Under the pieces are notes generated by a model. It was not told the DNA's origin. It searched no databases and saw only the letters and a list, made by a program, of their open reading frames with translations. Positions 11,856-23,300 of a DNA stretch of 64,000 nt are shown in pieces; position 1 is the stretch's first letter, and the number at the start of each line of letters is the position of its first letter. The position numbers and the translations under genes are program-made. This DNA comes from Silene latifolia (Eukaryota; Streptophyta; Magnoliopsida; Caryophyllales; Caryophyllaceae), in assembly GCF_048544455.1 (NCBI RefSeq), contig NC_133526.1, forward strand, positions 9,936,001 through 10,000,000, in the 5' to 3' direction.

Positions 11856-14800
11856 ATGATGGAAACGAAGCAGTCACCGCCTTCCCACCCAACGTATGAC
11901 TTGAAGGCTGTCATCAAGCTTGCTCTTTCTGAAGATTCTGCCAACTTAGGTTTTCTCTTTTTTCCCTACATTTTATACTCTTTCCGTCCCCGTCATTTGT
12001 TTTTTTTTTTTTTTTTTTTACATTTTGGGTGTCTCGGTCTCGGTTAATTGTTATCTTTTTTATTTTAAGAAAGAACTTGATGAACAATTTGATCATTTAC
12101 ACTCAAATTATTCCACTTGTCATTTGATAATTGGCTCCCTCCTCTTTCCTTATCTTTGTCGCCAAAAATCAAAGATAATGATTATTGACCGACGGAGGAG
12201 TATATATTATTCCCTCCATCCCATTTTTATAATTTAGAATTATGAGAGAAAGAACCGAAGAGGATGGACAAGGATAATTGATCAATCTCATTTCCGCTTC
12301 TAATCTTACTTCCGTTGGAATGATTTTAATCGGATGTCGAGGACATACTCCCTTCGTCCTGGTCAATTGTTGTCATTTATTTTTGGTATAAAGACCAAGT
12401 AAAGAAGAAAGGACCAATTATTACATGATAAGTGGACCAAATTGAGTGTGAATGATCAAATTGCCCTTAAAATGCATTCTTAAAAGAGAAAAAACAACAA
12501 TTGAATGGAATATGACAACAAATGACCCGGACGGAAGGATTACTAAAGCTAGGGATTTAAGGGTCGTATATACGTTGCCTTATCCAATAATCCATAGTTG
12601 GATCAGTCGGCAGCATTTCGTGTTCTGTGTGTAAGAATATTGGACTCGGAATGGTCCATTCTGTGTCTGTATCACTTGCGAGTACATTATGATATCTTTG
12701 GCTGAAAAGATTTCTCTTATCATTTTGGAGTACAGAGTTATTTTATTTTCAGCATCGTCTTTAGACTTGTGCATCAGTGTATGGGCTGAGGGCCTATGAC
12801 GTAGGAAACTATTAGGGTTCGTTTGGATTGAAGGAATTGGAGAGAAGGGGAGGGAAGGGAAAGGGAGGTATTTAATTTCCTTTGTTTGGATAAAAAATAT
12901 GGGAGAAAGGAAATGGAAGGGGAGAGAAATGAGAGGACTTATTTTCCCTCCTATAGAACAAACTATAATCTTTCCAAAGGTGGCAAGATTTGGAAAGAAA
13001 ACATTATTTGGACTCTAATTATACCACCAACATCCTTCAATCCTCCATCCATTCTTCATCTCCCTCCTTCCTCCCTTTCCATTTCCCTTCATAATTTTTG
13101 TTATCCAAACACCCACATCCCATTTGCCCTCTCCTTTTCTCCCCTCCCTTCACCTCCCCTCACTCCCCCTCCCCTCCCCTTCCCTCCTAAAATTGTATCC
13201 AAACGGACCCTTAATGATAAATTTGTATTACTGTCCTACTACATAGTTATAGAGACATGTACATAGCTTTCCTTTACATGACAGTAGTGTGTATCATCCT
13301 CAAAGTATAAAGATGAAATAAGAAGTTTAAGCGTTGTCCTTGTGAAATAACTTTTTCCTTGGTGCAGGGGATGTGACATCTTTGGCCACAATTCCAGAAA
13401 GTATGGAAGTCGAAGCCCAATTTCTGGCAAAAGAGGATGGAATCCTTGCAGGTGTTGCCCTTGCAGAAATGGTATTCAGTGAGGTGGATCCGTCCTTAAA
13501 GGTATTGGCACATGCATGTATTCCCTCCGTCCAATTTATATTATCCCTATTTGACTTTGTTAGTCAGCTGAATCAGTCAGCTTTGACCTTTAATCTCTCC
13601 AATTATATGTAAAAAGAATTAAAGAGGCAATATAAAATGTGTAACATTTGATTTAAACTTTTCTGTCTGTGTTGTGTTTTAAAATTGTAACGAGATGTCG
13701 GTCAAAGTTAATGTCGTTTGACCATGACAGTTAAATAGAGAATTAAAACAAGATGGAGGTAGGTAGTACTCCTATTGTTTTGTAAGTTATTCTGCTCTTT
13801 CTTAAACTCAAACCGTGCAGAATTTTCTATTAGGTGGAGTGGTTCCAGAAGGATGGGGATCATGTTTATAAAGGACTGAAATTGGGGAAGGTGTATGGTA
13901 ATGAAATAGAAAACTTTTATCTTCCCAAGCAAGCTTTGTCTTTGTTAAGAATTCTTTCTTCATGACTGGTTGTGTGGTTTGATGCAGGCCGGGCACACAG
14001 TATAGTAGTTGCTGAAAGAGTGGTTCTGAATTTTATGCAGAGAATGAGCGGCATTGCAACTCTTACCAAGGTTTGTTATGTGATAAATCACAAACTTAAT
14101 GCATAATTAACACTAATTTCCATCAGTGGACACACAATTGTGAACATTACATCTCCACCCTTTTGCCTGTTTATAATTTGTTTTATAGGATTCACATTCG
14201 ACTTTCTTCTTCTTTCTCCCTCTCACAAGTTGGTTCAGTACTGCGAATAATGTTTGCGATCAACCACTTCACATCGCTCACTACTTTACTTTGTTGTATT
14301 TTTCATAAGCGAAACTTACCTTGTCTGCTTGCAATTCAAGCATTAATATCTCCTTCACTATATTCTATAGCCCTATGCCCTGTAACGCCGCTTTAAATGT
14401 CGGCATGACATTGGTACTATTCTGGGTTTCAAAACTTGCGTGCATCAAGAAAGCTAAAGGTTTATATATCTTTTAGGCGATGGCTGTGGCTGCACATCCT
14501 GCTATTATTTTGGAGACAAGAAAGACTGCTCCTGGTTTGCGCTTGGTGGATAAGTGGGCGGTGTAGATCTTTATCCTTCTAATCATATCCCATTGCACAT
14601 GATTTGTCAAATGCTGCTGTTGACCTTGAATTGTATGCTACTCACAGGTTCTTATTGGCGGAGGGAAAAATCATAGGCTTGGTTTATTTGATATGATGTT
14701 GATAAAAGATAATCATGTATCTATAGCTGGAGGGGTGACAAATGCCTTGAAATCTGCAGACGATTACTTACACAAAAACAATATCCAGATGGAAGTTGAG

Positions 14801-17800
14801 GTGGTCATCAGTTCTCTAGTATCTGAACTGTTGTATTGACTTGATTTTATGTATTTCTAATCTATTACCCTTTCTTTTCCCTTGAGATTTTTACACTTTC
14901 CTTTTTGGAGTGTTTTGGTGGATTCTTTACAAATTTATTTTGCGAAAACAGACAGTTGAGTGTGAGTGGACCTCTCTCTGTTTTTTTTACAACATCATAC
15001 CTTAATTGCGAAATACGGTCCCCTTTTTTTAATCCACATGCATACCTTCTATACTCCTAAGATGTTTTAAATGCAAGTATAAACAATCCGATGCAGTAAA
15101 TAAGTATCATGAGGTTTCTCTTAATGCTTGCCTAGGCTTTCGTAATGTAACTTTGGTGTGTATATTTGTATAATCAAGCTATTATATATTAAAAACTGGG
15201 CAGCTGTTGAGATTAATATGTGCTCCTCCATGTTCGTTCTGTGTGTAAAACAGATAGAAACGAGAACCTTGGAGGAAGTTGGGGAGGTATTGGATTATGT
15301 GTCCCAGACCAAATCTTCCTTGACACGGATCATGTTGGATAACATGGTCATCCCACAGCCCTCCGGGGAAGTTGATGTTTCCATGCTCAAAGAAGCCGTT
15401 AGAATGATAGACGGAAGATTGGAGACTGAGGTATTTCTCATATTTGTAGGTCTAAAATCTAAATGTTTATGTTGGGATTTTTTTGTACAAAACACACTAT
15501 AATATACAAGAAATAATGTTAAGCACACAATATTTTGTTATTGGATTTTTCCACAACCCAACTTGTATTGCTATTCGAACTGTAACAATAATAAAATCAT
15601 CCAACAGTTAACTAAGAAGCTAAGAGTTTCTCTATATGCTTAAATCGCGATATTAAACATAACACATACTTACAACAATGACAATGAGCTCTATTATATT
15701 TATAAGGTTCTAAGTCCTAACTCTACTAGCCACATAAAGAGTCTTGATATATTACTAACACAACTCCTAATATTTACCTCTAGTAGTACCATAGATTACT
15801 GAGGAAAAACGTTACTAACTTACCTAAAAAAGTAACCACTAAAGACTCTAAAAGCTAGTCTTCAAAATCTTGTGCTAATTCCTAATATTTACCGCTAGTT
15901 ATGATAATTCATACTCCGTAATATATGACAATTTGTGCATTAATCTCTATATATATTTGGGAAAATTAATGGTCAAAGTTGACGAAGGTATTTGTCGGTA
16001 TTTGCTTCTCCTCCTACTTCCATAAAGTTGAATAGCTGATATCGGAGAAAAAAAACTATCTTTAAAGAGGTAGTTTGTGAAATAAAAAAAAAATGATAAA
16101 AGACTTTTCCAAGAAAGAGCAGACGATGAAGTTGGTTCTTTATGTGAATGATCTGTATCATAGTTCCAGGCATTTTATAGATCTACTCTCATGGGTAACT
16201 GTATTAAGTTTTTTTCTTATGCTTAATCTTTAGATCCCATTTTCCTCATCTCTCACTGAGAAGCTATAGTTTGATCAGAGGTATAACTGAGGCCACCTAG
16301 TGTAGGTGGGATCTTATTTGGGACTGGGGTGATGTTAATAAATGTGTGGGTAAGTTCATCCTCTCCAAAGCACTTTTATGGATAGGTAGGTAGCATCATG
16401 AACAATACTCAAGGTATATGTAGTTTTGTTTGATGAAGAAATCATTTCACTGTTGTAGGCCTTGTGGAGAAAAATTGAGGGTATATTATCTTATCTTTGG
16501 TTAGGAAGTTGGGTTTCAGGAAAATGCGGGGGTACATAGTACAATATTGGAGGGTATATTATCTTATCTCCTTCCTCTCTTTCCCCTTTTCCCTTTCCTA
16601 CTCATATCCCAAAAAAGTGTTAATATGTTTATGTGCTAAAGCAAAATTATATGTGAGCATTGCTAAAGACGGAAAAAGTATATAATTAAAAATATCATCA
16701 CTCCGTTACCTTCAAAGAGCACATAATATTTGTGGTGATTAGTGACCAAAGATTTGTGGGACTGTGTAGCTGTTCTCAACAACAGCTATAAGCCTATAAT
16801 GCCTATATGCCTCTGCCCATCCGCTGACCTGCTGCATGCATAGCTCGGAGATTTACACATGTACACAATATTGCCTTGGCTAGCGAGGAGACTAGTTCTG
16901 AGATTGTCTCCAGCCATTTTCTACCATGTTTGATCATCTTTGAGCCTGAACTGGATATTATAGAAGCTGTTTTGATTTTGAGGCATAAAATTTAGTTGTT
17001 TAGTTTATTTCATAATATTTATTATCCAGTTTCTTTGGTGATTGTGTAACAGGCATCTGGAAATGTTACCCTTGATACAGTGCACCAAATTGGTCAGACT
17101 GGAGTTACCTATATTTCAAGGTAAGAGCATAATTTTCAAGCTGTGGTAAAAACAGTTGGTGTGAGTGACCTTGCTTAATTTGGAGAATTATGCTACTTTT
17201 GAGCCATGCAAATGATCCTAGTGTGTTGTCGACAAGCTTTCATGATAGTTGTGCACTTGTGCGTCAAAAAACTGTCTGACCTAAGAACTTTGAGACTTAA
17301 ATGCTAGGGTTTCAGTTTCTAGGGTCAAGTACAGAGAATAAGTTTGCAATCTACTGGTGATCTTTGAATAATTCCTCTACGTTTTTTTTAATCTTGAAAT
17401 AAGTTGAAAGAGTGGCGTCCTAGTATTTAGGAGACTATAGTCACCATACCGTATGAACTTTAAATTGGAAGGTGCTACAATTGACTTTTCCACACTTTGT
17501 ATTTCCATTTCTAATGGAGCCAAGGGCTTGCAAAAGTTGCAAAAGTTTGGCTTTGGAATATGATGTTATTAAACAAGTATGGGTCACCAACTCTACTTAT
17601 TTTATTTCGAGTTGGCAGTCAATTGATGCATATCTCGACTCAGTTTTAATTTCATGATAGATCAGCCTCGTTCCTCCAACCTCTAGAACGCAGCTTAGGT
17701 TCTACCCTACTATACTTGTATAGTTGTATTTCTCGCATGTACAAGTACAACTTTGTTTTATGAGTTTTGCGTCTGGGCTTTGTATCACAGTGGCTCCATC

Positions 17801-18271
17801 CTATCTGTTAGATAACCAAAAGTTCAAGTCACCTTGGATTATGAAGTTATAAAATGCATCGTCAACCTTGTCCTTAGTGCCAACTTCTCTTAGTTCTGCT
17901 CCTGTGTAAAGGTCTTAGCCTAGTGGTACACAGTGGAGACCGAGAGTTTGTGGTTGATAGTCACATGTACGATGAGCTAAATTCTCTGACTCTATCTTAC
18001 ATATGCTCTGACATTAAGTATTACTTTGATTTACGTCAAATGTTGCTTAATTGATCTGCATCATGATTCATGATAATATGAGTTGCTTGCAAAACGAGCT
18101 ATTGCGTTTTTGTATTTGTTTCTGTGACTAATGTAGGCGTTAGAAAAACCTAACTTGCATATTTGTTTCTGCAGTGGCGCGTTGACGCATTCAGTTAGGG
18201 CACTTGATATCTCCCTTAAAATCGACACCGAGCTTGCTCTACAAGTCGGCAGGCGAACAAATCGTGCTTGA
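11856..18271 (+). CDS. QPT: Quinolinate phosphoribosyltransferase (nicotinate-nucleotide pyrophosphorylase, carboxylating)
   Basis: Converts quinolinate and PRPP to nicotinate mononucleotide, CO2 and PPi in de novo NAD synthesis; in plants it is plastidial. Coding exons: 11856-11949, 13368-13501, 13834-13897, 13988-14070, 14477-14560, 14648-14800, 15254-15430, 17053-17120, 18175-18271, together 317 codons in frame. Visible family blocks are [14 protein letters not shown] at the N-terminus, [16 protein letters not shown] (residues 138-153) and GGGKNHR...IKDNH (157-176) of the active site. Later blocks are TRIMLDNM and the C-terminal SSGALTHSV...ALDISLKI. The start is uncertain: in-frame ATGs lie at 11805, 11853 and 11856. 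I chose the one with AAAATGATGG context; 11805 would add 17 mostly hydrophobic residues. The usual plant enzyme has a longer transit peptide, not obvious here. All introns are GT-AG; four MITEs sit in introns 1 and 2. Confidence 0.93.
11978..12200. mobile_element. Stowaway-like MITE in QPT intron 1
   Basis: 223 bp with ends CTCTTTCCGTCC and GGACGGAGGAG-like inverted sequence, flanked by TA on both sides. The TA target site and the CTCC(C)TCCGTCC-type terminus are the Stowaway (Tc1/mariner) signature. It contains a 20-bp T tract at about 12000-12019. Confidence 0.75.
12348..12540. mobile_element. Stowaway-like MITE in QPT intron 1, second copy
   Basis: 193 bp with about 28-bp imperfect terminal inverted repeats (CTCCCTTCGTCCTGGTCA facing TGACCCGGACGGAAGGAT). 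It is flanked by TA on both sides. It belongs to the same broad class as the preceding MITE, but the interior differs. Confidence 0.78.
12815..13210. mobile_element. Tourist-like (PIF/Harbinger) MITE in QPT intron 1
   Basis: 396 bp with ends GGGTTCGTTTGGATT and ATCCAAACGGACCC, flanked by TTA on both sides (12812-12814, 13211-13213). The arms are purine-rich (GGAGGGAAGGG) and pyrimidine-rich respectively, so the element can fold on itself. A 126-codon open frame inside it is a by-product of the pyrimidine-rich arm. Confidence 0.82.
13521..13766. mobile_element. Degenerate Stowaway-like MITE in QPT intron 2
   Basis: The left end TTCCCTCCGTCCAATTT, after TA, is typical. The right end (GATGGAGGTAGG) is only loosely complementary, so the boundary is approximate. 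It begins 20 bp after the exon 2 splice donor. Confidence 0.45.
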
Positions 18272-19294
18272 TCCTCAAACCAATCATTCAAGCATCAAAT
18301 TTACGGGACATCAACTTTGATCAGTGGAGCATAATTGCTTCTATTTAGTCTCATAAAATTTGTCAAGTTTCCCAAACCACAGTTGGCAATCTGTAATAAT
18401 CTTTCAGTCATACATTTAAAGGGGAGTCAGTCCTTATGTTTTGGTATAGACCATCCGGATTCGAGGAGGGTAGGACTACTACTCTCACTCATATGTAAGA
18501 GGCTAAGAGCTTTCATCTAACACAAATATCTTGGCTTTTTCGAAAGTGTTTTTTGAGTGACCGAATACATTATAAAGTGATGTTATGAATTTATGATCAC
18601 TCCATTTAAAGTTCTTAGTTTCGAACAGGTGATCAAATGATCTCATACTAGTAAAGGTTTGTGAGGATAGTTCTCAATTTTGTGTAAAAAATATCGTGAA
18701 AATTTAACGGGGGATTTTGACGTTAAATAAAGTTAGTAAATAATTCGTCTCTATTTCCATTCATTTATTTCATTGAACTTTAAACTAATCTTTCAACCAA
18801 AATATAAACTGAAACTTATAAATCTATAAACTACAAATTGTTAAAGATTTCATTTGTTTTATTACTACAGATAATGATTCGACCCATACTTATAAACCGC
18901 TATTATTAGCTTCATGTTCAAAAAAAGTACATCAAAATAATTTGAGGAAATTTGTAAATAAAATCATTAGCTTTATCGTAAAAGAATATTTTCATTAAAA
19001 TACATGTTTCATAGCACTACTCAATTACGTTGATTAGTTTTGCAGTTTTTTTTTTCCAAATCAAAATTCAATAAGGTGAAATATGGAAAATTAATGGGTC
19101 AAATATCATCCCACATAAGTATAAGACAACCTTTTCATTTTTTCTATGCATTTTATTTTGTCTTAATTATCCCACTGCACGAACGTATTTTAAGCTTAAG
19201 ACGGATAATACGCCCAATATCATCCCACATAAGTATAGGACAACCTTTTTCATTTTTTCTATGCATTTTATTTTGTCTTAATTATCCCACACGA
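18272..19294. other. QPT 3' flank and first part of the QPT-PTPA spacer
   Basis: I see no gene. The QPT 3' UTR must lie in the first few hundred bases. From 19097 on, a unit of about 120 bp (ATCATCCCACATAAGTAT... ACTTAAGACGGATAATAC) is directly repeated. The second unit starts near 19216 and is split by the family A element that follows. Confidence 0.5.
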
Positions 19295-19622
19295 GAAAAA
19301 GAAACATATATCAGATGTACTACCTCAGATTTATTTGTTTTTGAGCATATGTGTATTTTTTCTAAGCTTATGACCTCAAACTTTACTTGTTTTTGAGTAT
19401 TTGTTTATTTTTTCTAAGTTTATAAGTTAAATTTTAATTTTTTTATGTCAAAACTCAAATTTAACTAAACTTATATGTAATGTTTTTGAGTTTAATGTAA
19501 ATAAATGAACTCGGAAACTTTATTGTAAAATTCATACAGTAATTTTTAAAACAAAACTCAAAATTGTTAATACAATACGGTGGTAGTACATCGGATATAT
19601 AGTCTACTTACTCCACAAAAAC
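19295..19622. mobile_element. MITE-like element, family A, copy 2
   Basis: 328 bp, AT-rich, with inverted ends carrying CAGATGTACTACCTC and its counterpart GTAGTACATCGGATA. CACGA flanks both sides (19290-19294, 19623-19627). It interrupts the second of two tandem ~120-bp repeats. The uninterrupted first repeat (near 19180) carries a single CACGA, supporting insertion with a 5-bp duplication. Confidence 0.65.
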
Positions 19623-19735
19623 CACGAAGTATTTTAAACTTAAGACGGATAATACACGAGTGTGGGATAATTACCATTTTATCAACTAGATAAATACAAT
19701 AGAAATCCAAAAACAAATATACATCAAAAATATTA

Positions 19736-20280
19736 GGGATATTCTACATGGTACCCCTCAACTTTTCGACTTTCTACGTGGTACCCTTACACTTTTTAAA
19801 ACATACATGGTACCCCTAATTGTTGTCATTATCACTAAGTGTACCCCTAAACTTTATTTTCCGTCAATTAAACTCAGTTTTAGGCGTTAAATAATTACTT
19901 GGACGCGTAACCAAGCTTGTCATTTATCATCCCATGACATAAGGACTCTATTAGGCTCAATATCCATCTTTGGACGTGATAATTTGGCATGGGATCAATA
20001 AATTTTCCGTCAAAAAATTTCTAGCCCATATATATGAATAAATATTAGGATCGAGATGGATATTGGCCTGGAGTCCATATGTCATGTGATAATAAATGAT
20101 GTTGGTTACGCGCCATCATCACTTAACGCCTAAAACCGAGTTTAATTAACGAAAAATAAAGTTTAGGGGTGCACTTAAAGTGAATGACAACAATTAGTGG
20201 TACTACGATGTTTTAAAAAGTGTAGAGTGCATCTGCGTAGAAAGTCGAAAAGTTTTGTTAGGTGTCTGTGTAAATATCCC
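19736..20280. mobile_element. Mutator-like MITE with long terminal inverted repeats, upstream of PTPA
   Basis: 545 bp, bounded by a perfect 9-bp duplication AAAATATTA (19727-19735 and 20281-20289). The two arms are inverted copies over roughly 200 bp (GGGATATTCTACATGG... against its degenerate complement), leaving a short centre. The 9-bp duplication and long terminal inverted repeats point to a non-autonomous Mutator-like element. Its right end is 114 bp from the PTPA start codon, so it must overlap or adjoin the PTPA promoter. Confidence 0.85.
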
Positions 20281-20394
20281 AAAATATTAATACTGGTCCG
20301 CACGTGTTTAAAAGTAGTTCGCTCTTAAAAGTTGAAGCACAAGTTCCTTCCTTCCTTCTCCATCACCGCGATCACACTCTCGCATCCCCAAAAA

Positions 20395-23300
20395 ATGGAA
20401 CCACCACCGGACCACCACTCCAACGACCACGACGCCACCTGTCTCGCCACCACAGATCACCCATCTCCACCAACACGCATCCCAACTCCACCACCACACC
20501 TAACCACCTCCGCCACCTGCTGCAAATGCGGCGGACCCACCGCCCTCACTCCACCACCACCATCAAACTCCATCCCTAGCTACCTCCCTATCCGTTACCC
20601 CGCCGTCAACCTCCCTCCCGACGCCGCCTCCCGCTCTCAACAATCAATCATCCTAACCCCCGTTCCTCAACCCTCGTCCGTCCCGCCGCTCTCTCCGCCC
20701 TTCGCTTTCACTCTTCCCGTTAAACGCATCACCTCGCCTTCCGATGTCAAGCAATTCGTCGAATCTCCTTCTTCCGGCAAGCCTTTCCTCGGTTTCGTCG
20801 CCGCGCTCGCCTCCGCGACCCGCGGTCGGAAGATCTCCGATCCTTGCCACGTGTCCGATACTGTCGCCGCTATCGTATCCATCTTGCGATCGTTAATTTC
20901 CGCCATTGATGAGATTCCTCCCGCCGCGCAATCGAGCAGGTACGGTAATCTTGCTTTTAGGGTTTGGCATGAACGGATGACGGAATCTGCTGTCGAATTT
21001 ATGAACAATATTTTGTCGGTATCGTCGCAGGAAATTAAAGGTTCTGTAGTTGAGCTTGTTTCTTACTTTACTGATAGTTTCGGGAATTCTAGTAGGATTG
21101 ATTACGGTACTGGACACGAAACCAATTTCGCGGCGTGGTTGTATTGTTTGGCTAGGTTAGGGTTGATTAAGGAAGAGGATTATCCTGCTGTTGTTATTAG
21201 GGTTTTTGTTGTTTATTTAGATTTGATGAGGAAATTACAGCTTGTTTACTGTCTTGAACCCGCGGGATCTCATGGAGTTTGGGGGTTGGATGATTATCAT
21301 TTTCTGCCTTTTGTGTTTGGTTCCGCTCAGCTTATTGATCATAGGTATATGAAGCCTAAGTCGATACATAATGAGGATATTCTTGAGAATTTCTCCAAGG
21401 AGTATATGTATCTTTCGTGTATTCAGTTTACTAGGAAGGTTAAGAAAGGTCCCTTTGCTGAGCACTCGCCTTTGTTGGATGATATTAGTGGTGTGCCTAA
21501 TTGGACTAAGGTTAATGGCGGCTTGCTTAAGATGTACCGTGCTGAGGTCCTTGAGAAGCTCCCTGTCGTTCAGCATTTCCTCTTCGGCTCCATCATTCCT
21601 TGGTATGCCTTCTGTTTTCGCCTCTTAGTTTGCGTTGTGATTGTTAGTAGCATGGATTTTGTCATTCTAGTGTTTGTGATCAATGCACTGTTTCATTTTT
21701 TGCTAGTGGAATTGAGGTTGTTGAAATCGTGCTTTGATGTAACTAGTCAAGATATTTTGCCTTAGTTGGTAGTTGGTTATGTTTTTCTTTTCGGGTATAA
21801 GGGAGTCATAAGGGCAAATTTCTATACTAACAGGTTTCAAACCCCAATTCATGAGTATAACCGCTAAATGGCAGGTGATAAACTTGTCGTCAGAGCCGAA
21901 ATGAAGTAGTGTTGTATGGGATGAACCATAGAGAGTTTAAAAGGTGTTTAAAAGCGCACCAAAGTAGCGATCCAAACACAAACTATCTTTAATGCAAAGC
22001 AACATAGGGGGAGGGGGTTAGATTTGAATCAAATTAATGAACTAATAAGTCAAGAGTTGCGAAGGGTGTTACCTTGCATGGCACTTATTGAGAGTTAGAA
22101 AGGATGTTACACAGAGTGTATTAGAATGTGAATGTCATTTCTTTGGAGGGGTTGTATGGGGTGATGATCACCGTCTTTCAGTGGCGCTTCTAGGTATTAG
22201 AAGTCGGGGGTCTGGAAAAATGGACAAATCACTAGACACTACTTTAATGATAGACCTAAAATTTCATCAACATAATTCGAGTTTTCACGAAAAAAATCAA
22301 GATAAAATCGTAGTTAACTATTAAGCTAGTTAATTAAGATTTATAGTTTACACTTACTCGTTTTTAGAAATGATGCTTTTGTATGAGATTATGAGACTCA
22401 CAAAAACTAAATTGTAGTGTGAAAATTACTAGTACTTCTATTTACTGAAAATAAAAGACACTTATTGTGACTAGTTATACAAAAAAAATTGTTTGAAAAA
22501 TACAGACGAAATCTGCAATAAGCAAGATTTGATCTACCTTTAAAAATTAAAATGGATTACATTAACTACCAATGGGAGAATAGAAAGAAGTGCAATAATA
22601 CTATGTTACATTATGTCCATTTTCTATTAAACTATGGGTGAACACAAAAACTTATCCTCCGTAAGTCCTTGCATTATTGTAACCCTAAGTAAATGGAGTG
22701 CACTAAATACCAAGTTGTGGGGGTCCAACTCCCACTCGTATGAGCCAATCAGAAGGCTATATCAGTATGAGGAAAAATTAAGAACAATGAACCTAAATTG
22801 ATTGTTGAGGGAATAGAACACGCGTCCAAGGAATCTAACTTAATGTCTTCATCCACTGTGTTTACCCACTGAACCAATGAAAGAATGCTGATACTTTAGT
22901 CTGGAAATACTTAATTATTTTGGGAATTATGGGGCTGCAGACAATCCCCCTGTATCCCCTTTAAAGACGCCACTGCCATCTTTTGAGGGATGGCACGAAG
23001 AAGTGGAGTGAGAGTTGGGCAAGGGATGAAGAGTCAGGCTCTTCCATGTTTTGCTTAGGCCTTAAGAGTGGAGTTGTCGATTTTTATGTTCCTTGGTTTA
23101 ATCGGGACGACTAAAAGTTAGAGCACAGGGGAGTTTGATATGGCAGTTTTATAGCGGCTCAAGTGTGATAATTATCCATTTATAAGGCGGTTTTGGACGA
23201 CGATTTATGATTTTGTCTCATGCTAGATGTAGATGCATATTTATCGATATTTAGCGATGTTTCGAGGAGGATCCTGATTGGCATGAAATTAATGTTTGTG

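Noticed and set aside
12886-13266. 126-codon open frame rich in Pro/Ser/Leu
   Set aside because: It lies in the pyrimidine-rich arm of a Tourist-like MITE within a QPT intron.
20332-20394. Longer PTPA N-terminus
   Set aside because: The extension begins at a TTG codon; the first good ATG is at 20395.
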